Positions 39,101 to 48,195 of a stretch of DNA of 64,000 bases are shown in pieces. Under the pieces are notes generated by a model. It was not told the DNA's origin. It ran no database searches and saw only the letters and a list, made by a program, of their open reading frames with translations. The stretch is from the NCBI GenBank assembly GCA_037043455.1, contig JAWPHD010005574.1:96572-160571 (forward strand), in the 5' to 3' direction. The number at the start of each line of letters is the position of its first letter. Positions within the stretch are counted from its first letter, which is position 1. The DNA is from Cyrtodaria siliqua. Taxonomy: Eukaryota > Mollusca > Bivalvia > Adapedonta > Hiatellidae. The position numbers and the translations under genes are program-made.

Positions 39101-42100
39101 CAAAGATTTATTATAAGTTTATACACAATAATACAACATATATACATCAACACAACATGCACACATATAATACCATCAACTACACAATATTCATCCCTGG
39201 AAATAAAACAGCACATTTGATAATACTTAAAAAATATAACCTTAGCACTCAAATAAATCCAACACAAGTTAGCCCATTCAATGTCTTGACTTGTACACAT
39301 TAGTCAGCAGTTCCTATTCAGATGCTTGACCTTCTAGGTCTTGCCTTGTGCCATTCTTCCACTGCCCTGTCATATTCAAACTCTGATGGAGGTGAGCCCT
39401 GCATTGTTACTGCCAGCAGTGCGTTGAGAAATATGTTACCCAGAGTTGACCTGTAGCTCTCTGTCATTCTTTGTAACCTCCCTCACTTGTCTCCACTCGA
39501 TCATCATTGAATCTTCATCCAGGTTAAAGTGGCGGGCCAAGGTCTGAAGAAACATATATAAATAATTTACTATATTATAAATATATAATAGACCAACATG
39601 CTTAATAATAGTAATAACTGAATTATTTTTGTTTTATTTTGTAAGTTATTTCTAGTATTTTTGTTTTCAAAATATTGACAAGCTTTGAAGTAAACAGATA
39701 AATAAACAGATAATTACCTTCATTTCTTATTTTCTTTTTTTTCAAATGACCAGATATTATCCCAAAATTGCTATTTATTTTATTTATTAAGGCACAAACT
39801 TAAATCAAATGACAATCAAAACAATTATACTTACTTACGCAAAACAAACAAACTCTTGTGTCATGATAAGCACATCGCATCTTTCATTTCCGTCTTCAAC
39901 AATACACGTAAGCCGATACACAAACTGCCAGTATTAACAAACTTTCCAGTTCAACTGCTTAAAGTTACATTCTCCCATCCCAATTATCTCCTAATTACTG
40001 ATTAATCCACAACAACCCGACATAATCAAATCAACGCGTAATAATTGCAATTTGTTAACAATCCACTTATCACACAGCGTGTTATCGCACCTTCTGCATA
40101 CTGCATAGATCAGTCACGTGTTACTTGTGTGTATTGTTTGACGCGAGTTTATGAATTTGTGTATGCATAAGGGTTTTTAAAGGCGGTGTTTCACTGTTTG
40201 CCTACAGATCAAAGCACCGCGCTCTGGTTTTTAAGCATAGCGGCGCAGTTTAGGCACCGCGGGATGTAAGATTTAGGAAGTCAAGCGCAGCGGCTCCGCT
40301 ATGCTTAAATGGCCTGTGGAGAACCCTGTCTGATCTCTACTTTGTCTCTTTCTCACTGCTCACCGCTGAGGGTTCGAATCCACTTGTGGGCTTCTCTTGT
40401 CAAGTGAGAAAGTGTTGATTCTTACGGATGGCAGGAGGCAAACAGTACTGGTTCTACCCAGGAAAAATAGGATGGCCTGCCTCTACCACAAAAAAAATCT
40501 ACTGTCATATATGGCCTAAATTTGACGTAAAACACTACTCAAATCAAACAAATCCACTTTGTCTACAACATGTGTACGTTCTATTTTTCAGGATGATTGG
40601 GAGGAGGGGTTTAGATTAGCGACATCGATGAACTTTAGATGGCCACAATGTGTTCCACAAAATCTTAAAACCTTAATTCCAAATGCTAGCAATGAGGCTA
40701 TACATTTACTTAAGGATATGTTAGCCTGGAATCCTGCAAAACGACCAACATGCAGTCAGGTATGTTGATTTGGGTGGACGTTTGTAAGTGTCAAATCACA
40801 ATGAGTGCAGTTGATTCAAAATGTTGTTTTAATATGGAGTAAACTAAATTTTTTAACAATCCAATTATCAAAAACAGGCATTTACCGTTACATTTACTTT
40901 TGCAATATTTTGTGTAAAACTGTTAACAAATAACAATTAGAAGAAATTAAAAAAACATGTATATATATATATTTTTAAATATGAATAAAATAGTTTTAAC
41001 CTACACAACTTGCAAACTCCTAGTAAAAATCTGTTTTAAAAATAGTATCTTTTCCGTGTTTTTTTATAGAAATAACTTATTAATAAACATGTTTCAACAT
41101 TTTTCTATTACAGTGTTTACGCTATCCATATTTCCAAGTAGGGCAGAATCTAGGGTCAGCTTTACAGTCCCCTGCCAGACCTGCACAGAACACAGTCTCA
41201 CACCAGCCCTCATACAAACCCCCACAAGCAAACCCAGAACCCTCACCCCCCATACACCGACCGTTCCAGGAGAAGCCAAGCATACCCAACCATCCTCAAC
41301 CTGTTGTGCCAAACTACAGCCAGAAACAGAGAAATGATGACAGGGATGTAAGTTGACTTCATGCTGGCCTGTCATAAAAATTTCGAAATCCCAGAAATAA
41401 GGTTTGCTAGATACTCGGTATACCGTGGCTAATTGACCCTTTATAAAGTTTTCCATATATATTTTCTGTGGCAGTAACCTTTCTTTATAAGTTTAAAAAA
41501 TGTAAAAAAAAAAAAGGACAAAAGTACACAGTTATAGGACCTCAGGAAGTAAACATTTCTACCTAAATCAGGAAAGAGAAAGTGGTACTTCAAGAAAGGA
41601 AAAGGACTTAAAAATCCATTTGCCTCGGTCTAGTGGAAAAAATAGTGTTATGCTTGAAAAGGATTAAAACGTTTTAAAAGCATTGACAAACATTGCATGT
41701 GAACTAGTTCAAAGATATCGTCTTGTGTGCTGGCTCAATGATTAATATCCATAATGTTTTTTATCATTCAGGATCCATTCCAAGTATCAGTAACCAAAAA
41801 GCAGAGTGCAAGAAAGCGCTGGGGAGGTGGAGTCTCGGACACATGGGACGATTTTGAAGATATAGATTTTGGAGTCCCACATAGGAAGCAAAAGGCAGCT
41901 CCGTTAAAACCCGTACCAGCCATTAAACGCAATGAAGACAAAAAAGAAAACATATTTAATGATGATGAAGATGATTTTTTATCGTAAGTAAATACGTTTG
42001 CCAAGGCTTGGTTTTTCTACAGTGATGGATTGTCTATCTTTTCCTATTTTTTCATTTTGCCTCTTTTCTCACTTGTTTTCATACAAACATGTTGGGATAG

Positions 42101-45100
42101 ACTACCAGGCATCGTGGCTGAGGCTCCTGATTAGGTATCTTGTAACTGGAATATGATAATAATAAAACATTAGTTATATGCCAGAACGATTTGCACTTAA
42201 AACATTGCAGAAATTATAAAATTATGTTTTGTGATCCTTGAATTTTCATGCCATGTGTCTTGTTTAAAATTTAGATGAAATGGTAGTTTATATCATTTTA
42301 TATGGGTCATTTTATTCATTCTATTAAAACCTTTATGTCATGTAATATATTTGAATGGTTTGGGTATACTGAGGGATTTAACTGTTACAGGAGTATATTA
42401 GGCAAGAAGTCGGCCAAACAGAGTAATCAAAGACAACTCTCAGGGAGGTCGAGGGAGGGGTCAGCTAAACAGCACTACCTGTCCAAGGCCAGATATCTAC
42501 CAGGTATGTATACACGGTATTGTTGGTGACATAATATAGATTGACATGTATAAAAGACACAGACAGGTGGTCATATATAAGACATGGTCAGGTCATGATA
42601 GGTTGTCATATAGACAAGACATGGACAGGTTGTCATAGTCGAGACACAGACGTTGTCATAGACCAGTCTCAGAGTTTGTGAGATAAACCTATAGAATATT
42701 GGAGCAACCCCAATCACAGTTGCTGCTTAAACACTTACGTTTTGGTTAGAGCTGATGCGCTGCGCATATAAACAGAAATTTAATATGTAATAAAATAATA
42801 AATTACAATGGGAATCCTTAAAACGTTTTAATCGTCTGTAGGAAAAAGAACTTTTTAGTGTTTATTTAGTTTCGGTAGATAATACAATTTGAACATAAGA
42901 TCTATAGTACTGTTTATTAACTGAACTATAATGGCCATGTTTTAGTAGAAACTCTACACATAATACAACGCAAACTCGACCAATACAAAGCGGAAGTCGG
43001 GCAATATGAAGGAACTCGCCAATATAAACTTTAAGTGATATCATACATGCTCGCTAATCAGACTTAATGAAATTAACGCTACTATAAGTACCTGCGAATC
43101 ATGTCAAAATGATTTTAATAAAATAAAATACTACTGAAGTTAATTAATAAAATTATAATAATAATAAATTCTTTATTTCATGAAGGTACAAGTCATGAAG
43201 ATTACACAAACAATTGCATAACACTTATCTTCCATGAGGCCTTCTAATAACAACAGCAACAATACTAATACACAATATCAACAATACTAATACACAGTAT
43301 CAACAAACAATATCAACAATACCAATACACAACATCAACAATACTAATACACAATACCAAGTGAATACATGCACATAACATAAACAATATGTTACAAGCT
43401 GGCATTCAAAACAAGTATTCACTATTAAAACAACTTAGTTTGAACAGAACACCTGTTATCTTGAAATAGAAATAGTTTATAATTGTATTTGAAAGCATAA
43501 ATAGAAACAAGTCCTGATTTTGTTCAGCCTTGGACAATGTGACAGTCCTTGGACCAATAACTCGGACAACATGAAAACAATTAATTACTAGCATCATACG
43601 ATAAACGCAGGTTTTCTGTTGCAGATTTTGGATTGTCTTGCAGATAGTTGCACTTATAAATCATACCGAATATTTATTTGGTATAACTGGTACCACATGT
43701 AACACACATTATAATGCAAGTGTATAATGTCCTCCTGAGGGAAGTAGTTAACACATTGCAGAAAATATCACCTTACTTTTTCCCATATTTCTATCCTAAG
43801 ATCTTTATCAAGGAAGGTTTTTTACAAATACAAAAATACAAAATACAAAAATTATGTAATCATTCCTAACATATGATTAGGTTTCATATCTTAGAAAAAT
43901 TATACAGTTGTTCAAAGATAGAACGACTTTTCTGGGAAATAGAACGACTTTTCTGGGAATCTGTTTGGATTAAGCGCTTAAAAACAACACGCCCTGATGC
44001 CTGTAATGTCAAGGATAACATTTTATCAGTATTCAATGTTTTGGCGCGTTAACGTCGTTTGGCGGTTAACGTAACGTTACATTACGACGTCATATTGGGT
44101 GATATTTTCTACGTTGTCATATTATAATGACTGTTTTCAGGTATCAATCCTAAAAGCAGTTCCAAGAAGGAGAGTGGTGGACATACAGGAGGTGGCTCAA
44201 ACTGGGGCTCTCCTTCATCCATAAACAAGCCTAGTGGTATGAACCTCAACCGTGCCAACCCAGCTCTTGGTGCCAACCAGGGCTCATCGGGCTATGTGCC
44301 ATCATTTTTGTCAAGTAATAAACCTAACAGTAAGTTGTTGTCTCAAATGAGATTTATATTTTTTAAAAAAGGTACACAAATCACTTCGATTGGAAATTAA
44401 ACAAAAAATAGATGTGTCGTTACTTCTATTTTAGAGAAAGATATGAAAATACTTCAAATTTTAATTTGTATATGTATACAAAGGCTATTCAAATAGTATG
44501 TGGACATTTTTAATACTTAATACACTTTTATAAATCAACTGAATTAAGTGATATAGCTTTAAAGGTCTACATTTTCTCTTTCATATCAGTAAAGATTAAA
44601 CAATTACTTGAAACAATTCAAGTTATTACAACCCCACTATAGCCACAACGGAGCACAACATTTGTGTGCTATGACGTCGCCTTGAAAAATAACAACCTAA
44701 TGTTATAAATGATGAAACATATTATAACTAGTAAAATTAATTGTTATTTAATTTGATTGTTGTATTATTCATGATTTGCATTAAATGAAACTGTTACAGC
44801 GTTGTTGGATAATCATGTTTTATAAGTATATCACAGCTTTGGAAAGAGATGAAATGAATTTGTTTGTGTTAAACAATTATTCGAAGTATTTAGAAAGCAT
44901 ATGGCATAGTCATATTCCAAAAGACATATTTATTTACTGTTAGTCGAAATTTAGTTAAAACCAATATATGCAACATTTAATACTGAAATTGATTGAAATT
45001 TATTTGCCTTTTTTTATAGCCTACTCCAATGTGAGTTGGAAGAGAGCCCAGCCTGCACCTCTATCATTAAACAAGAACTCTGCCGGGTACAGACAGCCAG

Positions 45101-47296
45101 TAGGAGGCGGCGCTGCGCCAGGCAGGACAGACTGGGCAGCGAAGTAAGTTGTTATCTGTGCTAGTATATACTATTAAATCTGTAGCATAACATTTTGAAT
45201 TTCATTCGATTTACATTAACATATGTAATGTTAATGAAAAAATCGAGTTGCACGTGTACCAAGCTTGAAAATAGCTTGTACGAAAGTAACTCGAACAATG
45301 TTGTGCAGTAATGTTGAAATATCATTCAAATGTACTCGTATACAATTTCAACACAAAAGAAAATGATTTATTTTATTTTTTATTTTATGCTTAGCAGTGA
45401 AGTTGTGGATTTAAGCAATGAAATAAAAGTGGTATTTCATACGTGTGAAATAGTTTTTATTTTTTCACTTCCGGAACTCCTCTTTTTTTCTTCAAAAACT
45501 ACTTTTTTCCCGAAAGTTGCTATAAAAGTTATATCATTGGATTGGAAATAACTTAAGAAAATGATTCGTAGATTATTGAAATCAGTTAAGTAGTTTAGAA
45601 GTTACGTGGAATTTAAAACAGCAATTTTATCATACTAAGCCAATGACGTCGTCAAATTTGTATTTATTTTTCTGCATATTGCAGTACACTTTGCATAAAA
45701 TAAAAAGAAAATTTGTTGTTTTGTCATGAATAACAGATTTTATTTCATCTGAAACTGATCAAACTTCAGTATTTTCACTCATGCTTCGCATTCGTGAAAA
45801 TATAAAGATTTTACACTTCTCGATGAAATAAAATCTGTTATTCACTCCAAAACAACAAATATCCTCTATATATTTAAAATATAACACAGAGGCGTTAAAA
45901 GTTCTGTTTTGTATAATATGACCTTAAGATGTTGAATGAAATGTTAGGCTATGTGTGTGGTTATAAAAAATATTGTGTCACTGTTCTTGTCATCTTTGCA
46001 AACGTTTTGAACTTTCACTTAAATATATTATAACTTGTCAGAGGCTTGTACTCGGATTAACCCGTCTTTTTGAAAAATTGTCACATTACTTGTCATATTT
46101 ATTTTTGTATTGTTTTGTAACAATTGTATTTTATATACAGTTATTTCATACTCAACTGTTTCCATTCATCTCTGTCATTTTCTGTCTATCTGTTGTGTTT
46201 TCTCAGCTGTATTCTATCTATTTCTGTGTTCTTTGTTTCCCCTGTGTTCTAAGAAATGGTACAACTTGCCCAATAGACTCTCCAACAAAAACTGATTGGT
46301 TTGCAAAGTAAGTCACTTGTTCTGTCTGCAGAAGTAATTATGATTTTTCATGCTATTTTTATTTCTATAGTCAAGTACTGTAGATAACTCGTTATCCTCC
46401 GCCAAAGGCGGATATGGTAATGGTAGGGGTCAGAGTCCGATATGCTTATTCGACGGTCCGTCACAAATTTATTCCACTTAACTCCTCCTACGTTTTTTAT
46501 CCGATGTTCATGAAAATGTGTATGGAGTATTAGTATCATGTCTAGGAGTGCATATTGTCAGGGTGTTCGGTTGAAAATATTTTGGCGATGTTACGGGACT
46601 TTGAAGTTTTTCAAGTGTAAAGTGTTTCTGCTCAACTATTCCCACATTTTTATCAGATTTTCATGAAACTTGTTAGGAAATATCTGTATCCAGTCTAGTA
46701 ACGCACATTGCCATGGCATTTCCGGGTGAATGGTTTCTTTGCTGAATCACAGGAACTGACTTGTGTTACCCTTCATCACATAATCATGATCAGTGTAAAA
46801 GGGGAAAAGGCCAAACTGTGCACTTTATTGATGCGTTTGGCACTATAAAGGGTGTTTCCATGGTCATAATATAGTGAGACCCTAGCCCCACTGCACCATC
46901 CGGTTCCTGAGTCTATGTGATAATAATTAGTTACCATATCTGAGCATGTAGAAAATATGTTTGACTTGCATTTGCACTAATAAATTTATCAGTTGATTTA
47001 TTTTGATTTAACCTCATGTTGGTTATCAAGACATAGTTAAACTCTCCCCACCACACCCACTCCAATATTAAACATGTGCTCTATACTTTTCTTTAGATTA
47101 GATGACAAAGTTGCAGTTTCATGTAATTTCTATAACATATACATTCATGTGTCGACGTTCTGTGAAACATCTTTAATGTAAAAAAATCACTCCGTTGAGT
47201 AATGCAACCCCAAAAACTACAATTACCTTTAATATTCATTCATTTAATTATCTTGTAATTTTATGTGTTTTATTTTTCAGGTATTTGAAATCATGA
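16150..47296 (+). CDS. MAK/CILK1-like: MAK/CILK1-type ciliary Ser/Thr protein kinase (13 coding exons)
   Basis: RCK-family kinase related to vertebrate MAK and CILK1 (ICK), worm DYF-5 and algal LF4. In those species the kinase acts in cilia to limit length and control intraflagellar transport turnover at the tip. The spliced product is 572 residues; the family is usually about 620-630. The kinase domain spans about 4-284: glycine loop G11-D-G-T-Y-G16, VAIK Lys33, helix-C Glu50 in LREVK, HRD Asp125, DFG Asp143, activation-loop T157-D-Y159, and APE 167-169. The TDY numbering equals that of human CILK1/MAK, supporting the chosen start. The tail is Pro-, Ser- and Lys-rich, with a basic patch KKQSARKRW (364-372), an acidic DDEDDF, a conserved [12 protein letters not shown] and a terminal TDWAAKYLKS. 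In relatives CDK20 (CCRK) phosphorylates the TDY threonine; that is family knowledge. Introns range from 347 bp to 14.6 kb. MAK and CILK1 cannot be separated here; many invertebrates have one co-ortholog. Confidence 0.95.
16251..19106 (+). other. intron 1, containing a minisatellite
   Basis: 2.86 kb. Apart from the 18297-19016 array nothing coding is seen. An open frame at 17590-17979 has no family resemblance and sits within the intron. Confidence 0.8.
18297..19016 (+). repeat. minisatellite of about 30-42 bp units in intron 1
   Basis: About 18-20 irregular copies of ATGTCAGACCAGGGCATGTG followed by TCTG(ATTG)TTATCAAG. Unit length varies with an optional GATTG. Open frames across it are by-products of the repeat. 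Confidence 0.85.
19107..19161 (+). CDS. kinase exon 2 (residues 34-52)
   Basis: Acceptor ATGTAG, then [19 protein letters not shown], donor GTAAAC at 19162. It contains the helix-C glutamate (E50). Confidence 0.93.
19509..19630 (+). CDS. kinase exon 3 (residues 53-93)
   Basis: Acceptor TTGCAG, then [20 protein letters not shown] and the hinge [14 protein letters not shown], ending inside Arg93 before GTAGTT. Confidence 0.93.
20960..21181. mobile_element. small TIR repeat with long poly(C) tracts
   Basis: ATAGGCGTAGGATCC on the left and GTTCCTACGCCCATG on the right form an imperfect inverted pair. Between them lie two C tracts: 21038-21066 with one T, and an uninterrupted 44 C at 21112-21155. 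Each is preceded by a version of ACTCTGGCC or TTTGGCC. The minus strand is a long G run. Confidence 0.55.
21232..21461. mobile_element. hAT-like MITE with CTGTAG flanks
   Basis: Ends CAGTGTTCTCCCCAGGAAT and CCTGGGAAGAACACTG are inverted. CTGTAG flanks both sides (21226-21231 and 21462-21467). Length is 230 bp, with no coding content. The termini match the family at 15019 and 38699. Confidence 0.7.
22460..22600 (+). repeat. SINE copy, 5' truncated after the B box
   Basis: CCACTGGGAGCTTTACTTGTC, then AAAAAGTGTTGATTTTTATG and ACAGTACTGGTTCTAAC match the inverse of 1-85. It ends with ATGATGTAAAACACCATTTA and an A-rich tail. Confidence 0.6.
22840..23870 (+). repeat. tandem array of about 163-bp units
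   Basis: Five to six copies, with landmarks GCATTTAGGTCACTTTTTCA near 22907, 23072, 23235, 23398, 23562 and 23695. Each is followed by TATAGTTGTATCTTGGGTGG and CAAGCAAAGGGCAGATAAC. A head with GGCGGCGGCGGC precedes them. The layout is like the pearl-type block on the left. Confidence 0.75.
23871..24310 (-). repeat. second tandem block of 161-171-bp units, related to the 5.1-7.8 kb array
   Basis: CCACATTNCTTGAGCAATCTT recurs at about 23949, 24120 and 24281. The block contains the inverse of GGGCCATAACTC..TGTTACTGGTCC, the conserved core of the array at 5113-7803. A GGTGAGCTATTGTGACC head is present. A poly(T) tract follows at about 24354-24415. Confidence 0.65.
24690..24910 (+). repeat. dispersed repeat copy A
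   Basis: Nearly identical to 55258-55450 over about 190 bp (GGCTCCAGCGTAAATGGAGT, GGGTGAGAAGGTTCTAGGCC, GATGAGCCTGGCATGTTCAT). A diverged inverse copy lies at 26835-27215. Confidence 0.75.
26733..26832. mobile_element. short hairpin MITE
   Basis: CTGTGAGATTCATAGCTCTT is inverted about 60 bp later as AAGAGCTATGATTCTCACAG. Related ends occur at about 27225-27265 and 36676-36735 (TGAGAATCATAGCTCTTGTA). Confidence 0.6.
26835..27215 (-). repeat. dispersed repeat copy B, inverted
   Basis: The minus strand matches 55090-55460, including AATAGGGCCACTGC, AATTCATGTTCAT, AAGGTCTTCATAATGATCCC and GAGAAGGTTCTAAGCC. Divergence is clearly greater than between copies A and C. Confidence 0.65.
27262..31300 (+). 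repeat. 27-bp minisatellite, about 4 kb, in intron 3
   Basis: Roughly 145-150 units of AAAGGTCTGCTAAACTATGA TTGTAAT (27 bp). Because 27 is a multiple of three, long plus-strand frames of [13 protein letters not shown] repeats arise, for example 29567-30388 with 273 codons and no stop. The minus strand is open in places too. Subfamilies alternate in blocks, such as GATTGAAAT/TTTTCTG pairs at 28300-28740. The segment 29737-30410 is repeated at 30411-31084 with 674-bp spacing and no visible difference in the parts compared. It lies between coding exons, so protein coding is unlikely. Confidence 0.9.
31755..31810 (+). repeat. 24-bp direct duplication
   Basis: GTATACACCCCTATCTTAAT followed by GAGT occurs twice head to tail. 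Confidence 0.7.
32155..32545 (+). repeat. AGTCAGGGAAATTT-type repeat with separated ends
   Basis: GTCAGGGAAATTTGA-like words are clustered at 32175-32265 and again at 32495-32535, around 230 bp of plain AT-rich DNA. Probably a dispersed repeat. No coding content. Confidence 0.4.
33369..33938. mobile_element. hAT-like MITE (TAGGGCTGTCATTGATAG ends)
   Basis: TAGGGCTGTCATTGATAG at 33369-33386 is perfectly inverted at 33921-33938. Subterminal CGATATATCG-like words occur at both ends. Flanks TCAAACAG and TCCAAAGT are only weakly similar. The 570-bp interior has no transposase. Confidence 0.65.
34243..34322 (+). CDS. kinase exon 4 (residues 93-120)
   Basis: Acceptor TTTTTTTCAG, then [20 protein letters not shown] and AFMHKH, donor GTAAGT at 34323. 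It joins exon 3 inside Arg93 and exon 5 inside Gly120. Confidence 0.93.
34323..36917 (+). other. intron 4
   Basis: 2.6 kb, AT-rich. A relative of the 26733 hairpin repeat lies at 36676-36735. Nothing coding was recognised. Confidence 0.8.
36918..37050 (+). CDS. kinase exon 5: catalytic and activation loops (residues 120-164)
   Basis: Acceptor GATTGCAG, then [31 protein letters not shown] and FTDYVSTRW, donor GTGAGA. It contains the HRD, DFG and TDY motifs. Confidence 0.95.
37115..37665 (+). repeat. dispersed bivalve-type repeat in intron 5
   Basis: Opens near TGTCGCCTGCGTAGCATGGC, contains two versions of AACTTGAAAAGTATTTGACC, and closes with GGTGAGTGATATAGGGCCAT then CATGGCCCTCTTG. The closing motif is the inverse of the head at 5113, so it belongs to the same broad class. 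Confidence 0.6.
37793..37964 (+). CDS. kinase exon 6 (residues 164-221)
   Basis: Acceptor TTTTCCACAG, then [30 protein letters not shown] and VLGTPKQ, donor GTAAAA. It contains the APE motif and subdomain IX. Confidence 0.95.
38699..40328. mobile_element. hAT-family element in intron 6 retaining part of a transposase
   Basis: Ends CAGGGTTCTCCACAGG and CCTGTGGAGAACCCTG are perfect inverses over 16 bp, followed inward by AAGCATAGTGG/CCGCTATGCTT. Flanks TCATGATC and TCTGATCT resemble a decayed 8-bp duplication. Length is 1630 bp. The interior carries a minus-strand transposase remnant (39318-39545), so this is the fullest member of the family that includes 15019 and 21232. Confidence 0.75.
39318..39545 (-). 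pseudogene. hAT transposase C-terminal remnant
   Basis: The minus strand reads [20 protein letters not shown]. After a frameshift it reads [18 protein letters not shown] and [20 protein letters not shown] with stop TGA at 39318-39320. The last part has the spacing of the C-terminal end of hAT-derived proteins (PP-x(2)-F-x-(F/Y)-(D)-x-A-x-x-x-W). The dimerisation core between the two parts is missing or scrambled. It lies inside the TIR element above. Confidence 0.5.
40336..40560 (+). repeat. SINE copy next to the hAT element
   Basis: B box GGGTTCGAATCCAC at 40371-40384, then AAAGTGTTGATTCTTACGGA, AACAGTACTGGTTCTACCCA and the 3' part TGACGTAAAACACTACTCAA. The 5' half is not visible at the junction with the transposon. 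Confidence 0.65.
40592..40759 (+). CDS. kinase exon 7 (residues 222-277)
   Basis: Acceptor TATTTTTCAG, then [20 protein letters not shown] and [14 protein letters not shown], then [10 protein letters not shown], donor GTATGT. It carries the C-lobe Arg of subdomain XI. Exactly 56 codons, phase 0 at both ends. Confidence 0.95.
41114..41347 (+). CDS. kinase exon 8: end of kinase domain and Pro-rich tail (278-355)
   Basis: Acceptor TTCTATTACAG, then [14 protein letters not shown] ends the kinase domain and a Pro/Gln/Ser-rich linker begins. Donor GTAAGT at 41348. 78 codons, phase 0. Confidence 0.93.
41772..41983 (+). CDS. kinase exon 9 (356-426)
   Basis: Reads [20 protein letters not shown] and [12 protein letters not shown], ending in an acidic [10 protein letters not shown]. 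The donor GTAAGT overlaps a TAA that would end an unspliced frame. Confidence 0.92.
42391..42503 (+). CDS. kinase exon 10 (426-464)
   Basis: Acceptor CTGTTACAG, then [15 protein letters not shown] and [12 protein letters not shown], donor GTATGT. The YL-x-x-(S/A)RYLPG block is conserved in MAK/CILK1 tails. Confidence 0.92.
42547..42665 (+). repeat. short minisatellite in intron 10
   Basis: Four to five irregular copies of AAGACATGGACAGGTTGTCATA. Confidence 0.65.
43143..43525 (-). mobile_element. LINE 3' end, second copy, in intron 10
   Basis: The minus strand ends in [11 protein letters not shown] then the 3' UTR ending GAATTTATTATTATTATA, the same family as 8640-9482. An internal CAATACTAATACACAATATC minisatellite (about 43257-43360) is unique to this copy. 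Upstream coding sequence is gone. Confidence 0.75.
44141..44329 (+). CDS. kinase exon 11 (464-527)
   Basis: Acceptor CTGTTTTCAG, then [20 protein letters not shown] and [12 protein letters not shown], donor GTAAGT at 44330. Low-complexity Ser/Gly/Asn tail. Confidence 0.9.
45020..45143 (+). CDS. kinase exon 12 (527-568)
   Basis: Acceptor TTTTTATAG, then [17 protein letters not shown] and APGRTDWAA, donor GTAAGT at 45144. It carries the conserved C-terminal (R)TDW motif. Confidence 0.92.
45708..45864. mobile_element. short hairpin MITE in intron 12
   Basis: AATAACAGATTTTATTTCAT near 45727 is inverted as ATGAAATAAAATCTGTTATT near 45822. Outer TTTGTTGTTTTG/CAAAACAACAAA also pair. Confidence 0.65.
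46254..46307 (+). CDS. putative cassette exon 12b of the kinase gene
   Basis: 54 bp with phase identical to the exon 12/13 junction. It is preceded by a pyrimidine-rich GTTTCCCCTGTGTTCTAAG acceptor and followed by GTAAGT. Inclusion would insert [18 protein letters not shown] between TDWAA and KYLKS with no frame change, giving a second TDW motif. It cannot replace exon 12, because the exon 11 phase differs. Vertebrate MAK is known to have a tissue-specific in-frame exon in its tail, so an optional exon is plausible. Transcript evidence is absent here. Confidence 0.5.
46395..46900 (+). repeat. probable dispersed repeat in intron 12
   Basis: Contains two parallel halves with TTCATGAAAATGTGTATGG/TTTCATGAAACTTGTTAGG and CTAGGAGTGCATATTG/CTAGTAACGCACATTG about 150 bp apart. 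This is a roughly 150-bp tandem pair of the kind seen in the pearl-like blocks. Confidence 0.4.
47281..47296 (+). CDS. kinase exon 13, terminal (568-572 and stop)
   Basis: Acceptor TATTTTTCAG, then G TAT TTG AAA TCA TGA, giving (K)YLKS and stop. Relatives end with a similarly short TDW-x-x-K-Y-x(3-4) tail. AATAAA at 47441-47446 is the first possible polyadenylation signal; others follow at about 48652 and 50370, so the 3' end is not settled. Confidence 0.85.
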
Positions 47297-47807
47297 TAAC
47301 TACGACAAGGGACATAATTCCTGCTCCGTTTATCTTCAAGAACAATCACTTCATCTGACATAGTTGTATTGAATCATTTGCAGTTACCTCCCTTTGGTTG
47401 CTCAGCCATTGTAAAACTCTTAAAAACAATTAATTAAAAAAATAAAAAGAAGAATGATTCTGAAAGTTGATTGAAAAAGTGCCCAAGAATGTACCATGAC
47501 AGAATATGGTGGATAATTTCACTTATGCATTTTTTAAAACATTTATTTAATGTTTTTAGTTCATTTTTGAACTAAATTAAATATATATGTTTTTGTTTAC
47601 AATTGTTAGTAGTGTTGTTAATGTTTATATTTATTTTTACATGTAAATACATGTAATTAAGGTCGGATGAAATGTATTTTTTTTATTGTTTAATTAAATC
47701 ATGATGCAATTTTGATGTCTGCTTAAGATAAACTATTTCACTTGTTAACCAGTTTGTGAGTGACCAGATCAAATGGCTATAACTAACAAAGGTTCATTTA
47801 TCTGCTG

Positions 47808-48195
47808 GTATGTCCATTGACAACTATGTCCATGGACATTTTGGTAATTATGTCCATTGGCAACTATACTATGTCCATGGACATTAGCAAATATGTCCAT
47901 TGGCAACAATTGTGTGAATGGACATTGGCAACTATGTCCATTGGCAAAAACTGTGTCCATGGATATAGGCAACTATGTCCAATGGCAAATGTCCATTGGC
48001 AACTTTGTCCATTGGCAACTATGTCCTTTGGAATGTTTCCATTGGCAACTATGTCCATAGATATTGGCGACTGTGTCCATTGGCAACTGTTTCCATTGAC
48101 AACTTTGTCCATCGGCAACTGTGTCCATTGGCTACTATATCCATGGATATTGGCAACTGTGTCCATTGAAAACTGTGTCCATTGGCAACTGTTAG
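47808..48195 (+). repeat. minisatellite after the kinase stop
   Basis: About 20 irregular 15-20-bp copies of ATGTCCATTGGCAACT, some with ATGGACAT. It lies about 0.5 kb after the stop, so could be in the 3' UTR if a distal poly(A) site is used. Open frames on both strands are by-products. Confidence 0.8.

Noticed and set aside
38874..39300. Minus-strand frames of 73-76 codons next to the hAT remnant
   Set aside because: AT-rich duplicated filler inside the element, with no motif; only 39318-39545 shows transposase character.
46207..46307. Longer version of the cassette exon starting after TTCTCAG
   Set aside because: Its phase does not fit the exon 12 donor; the 46254 start does.
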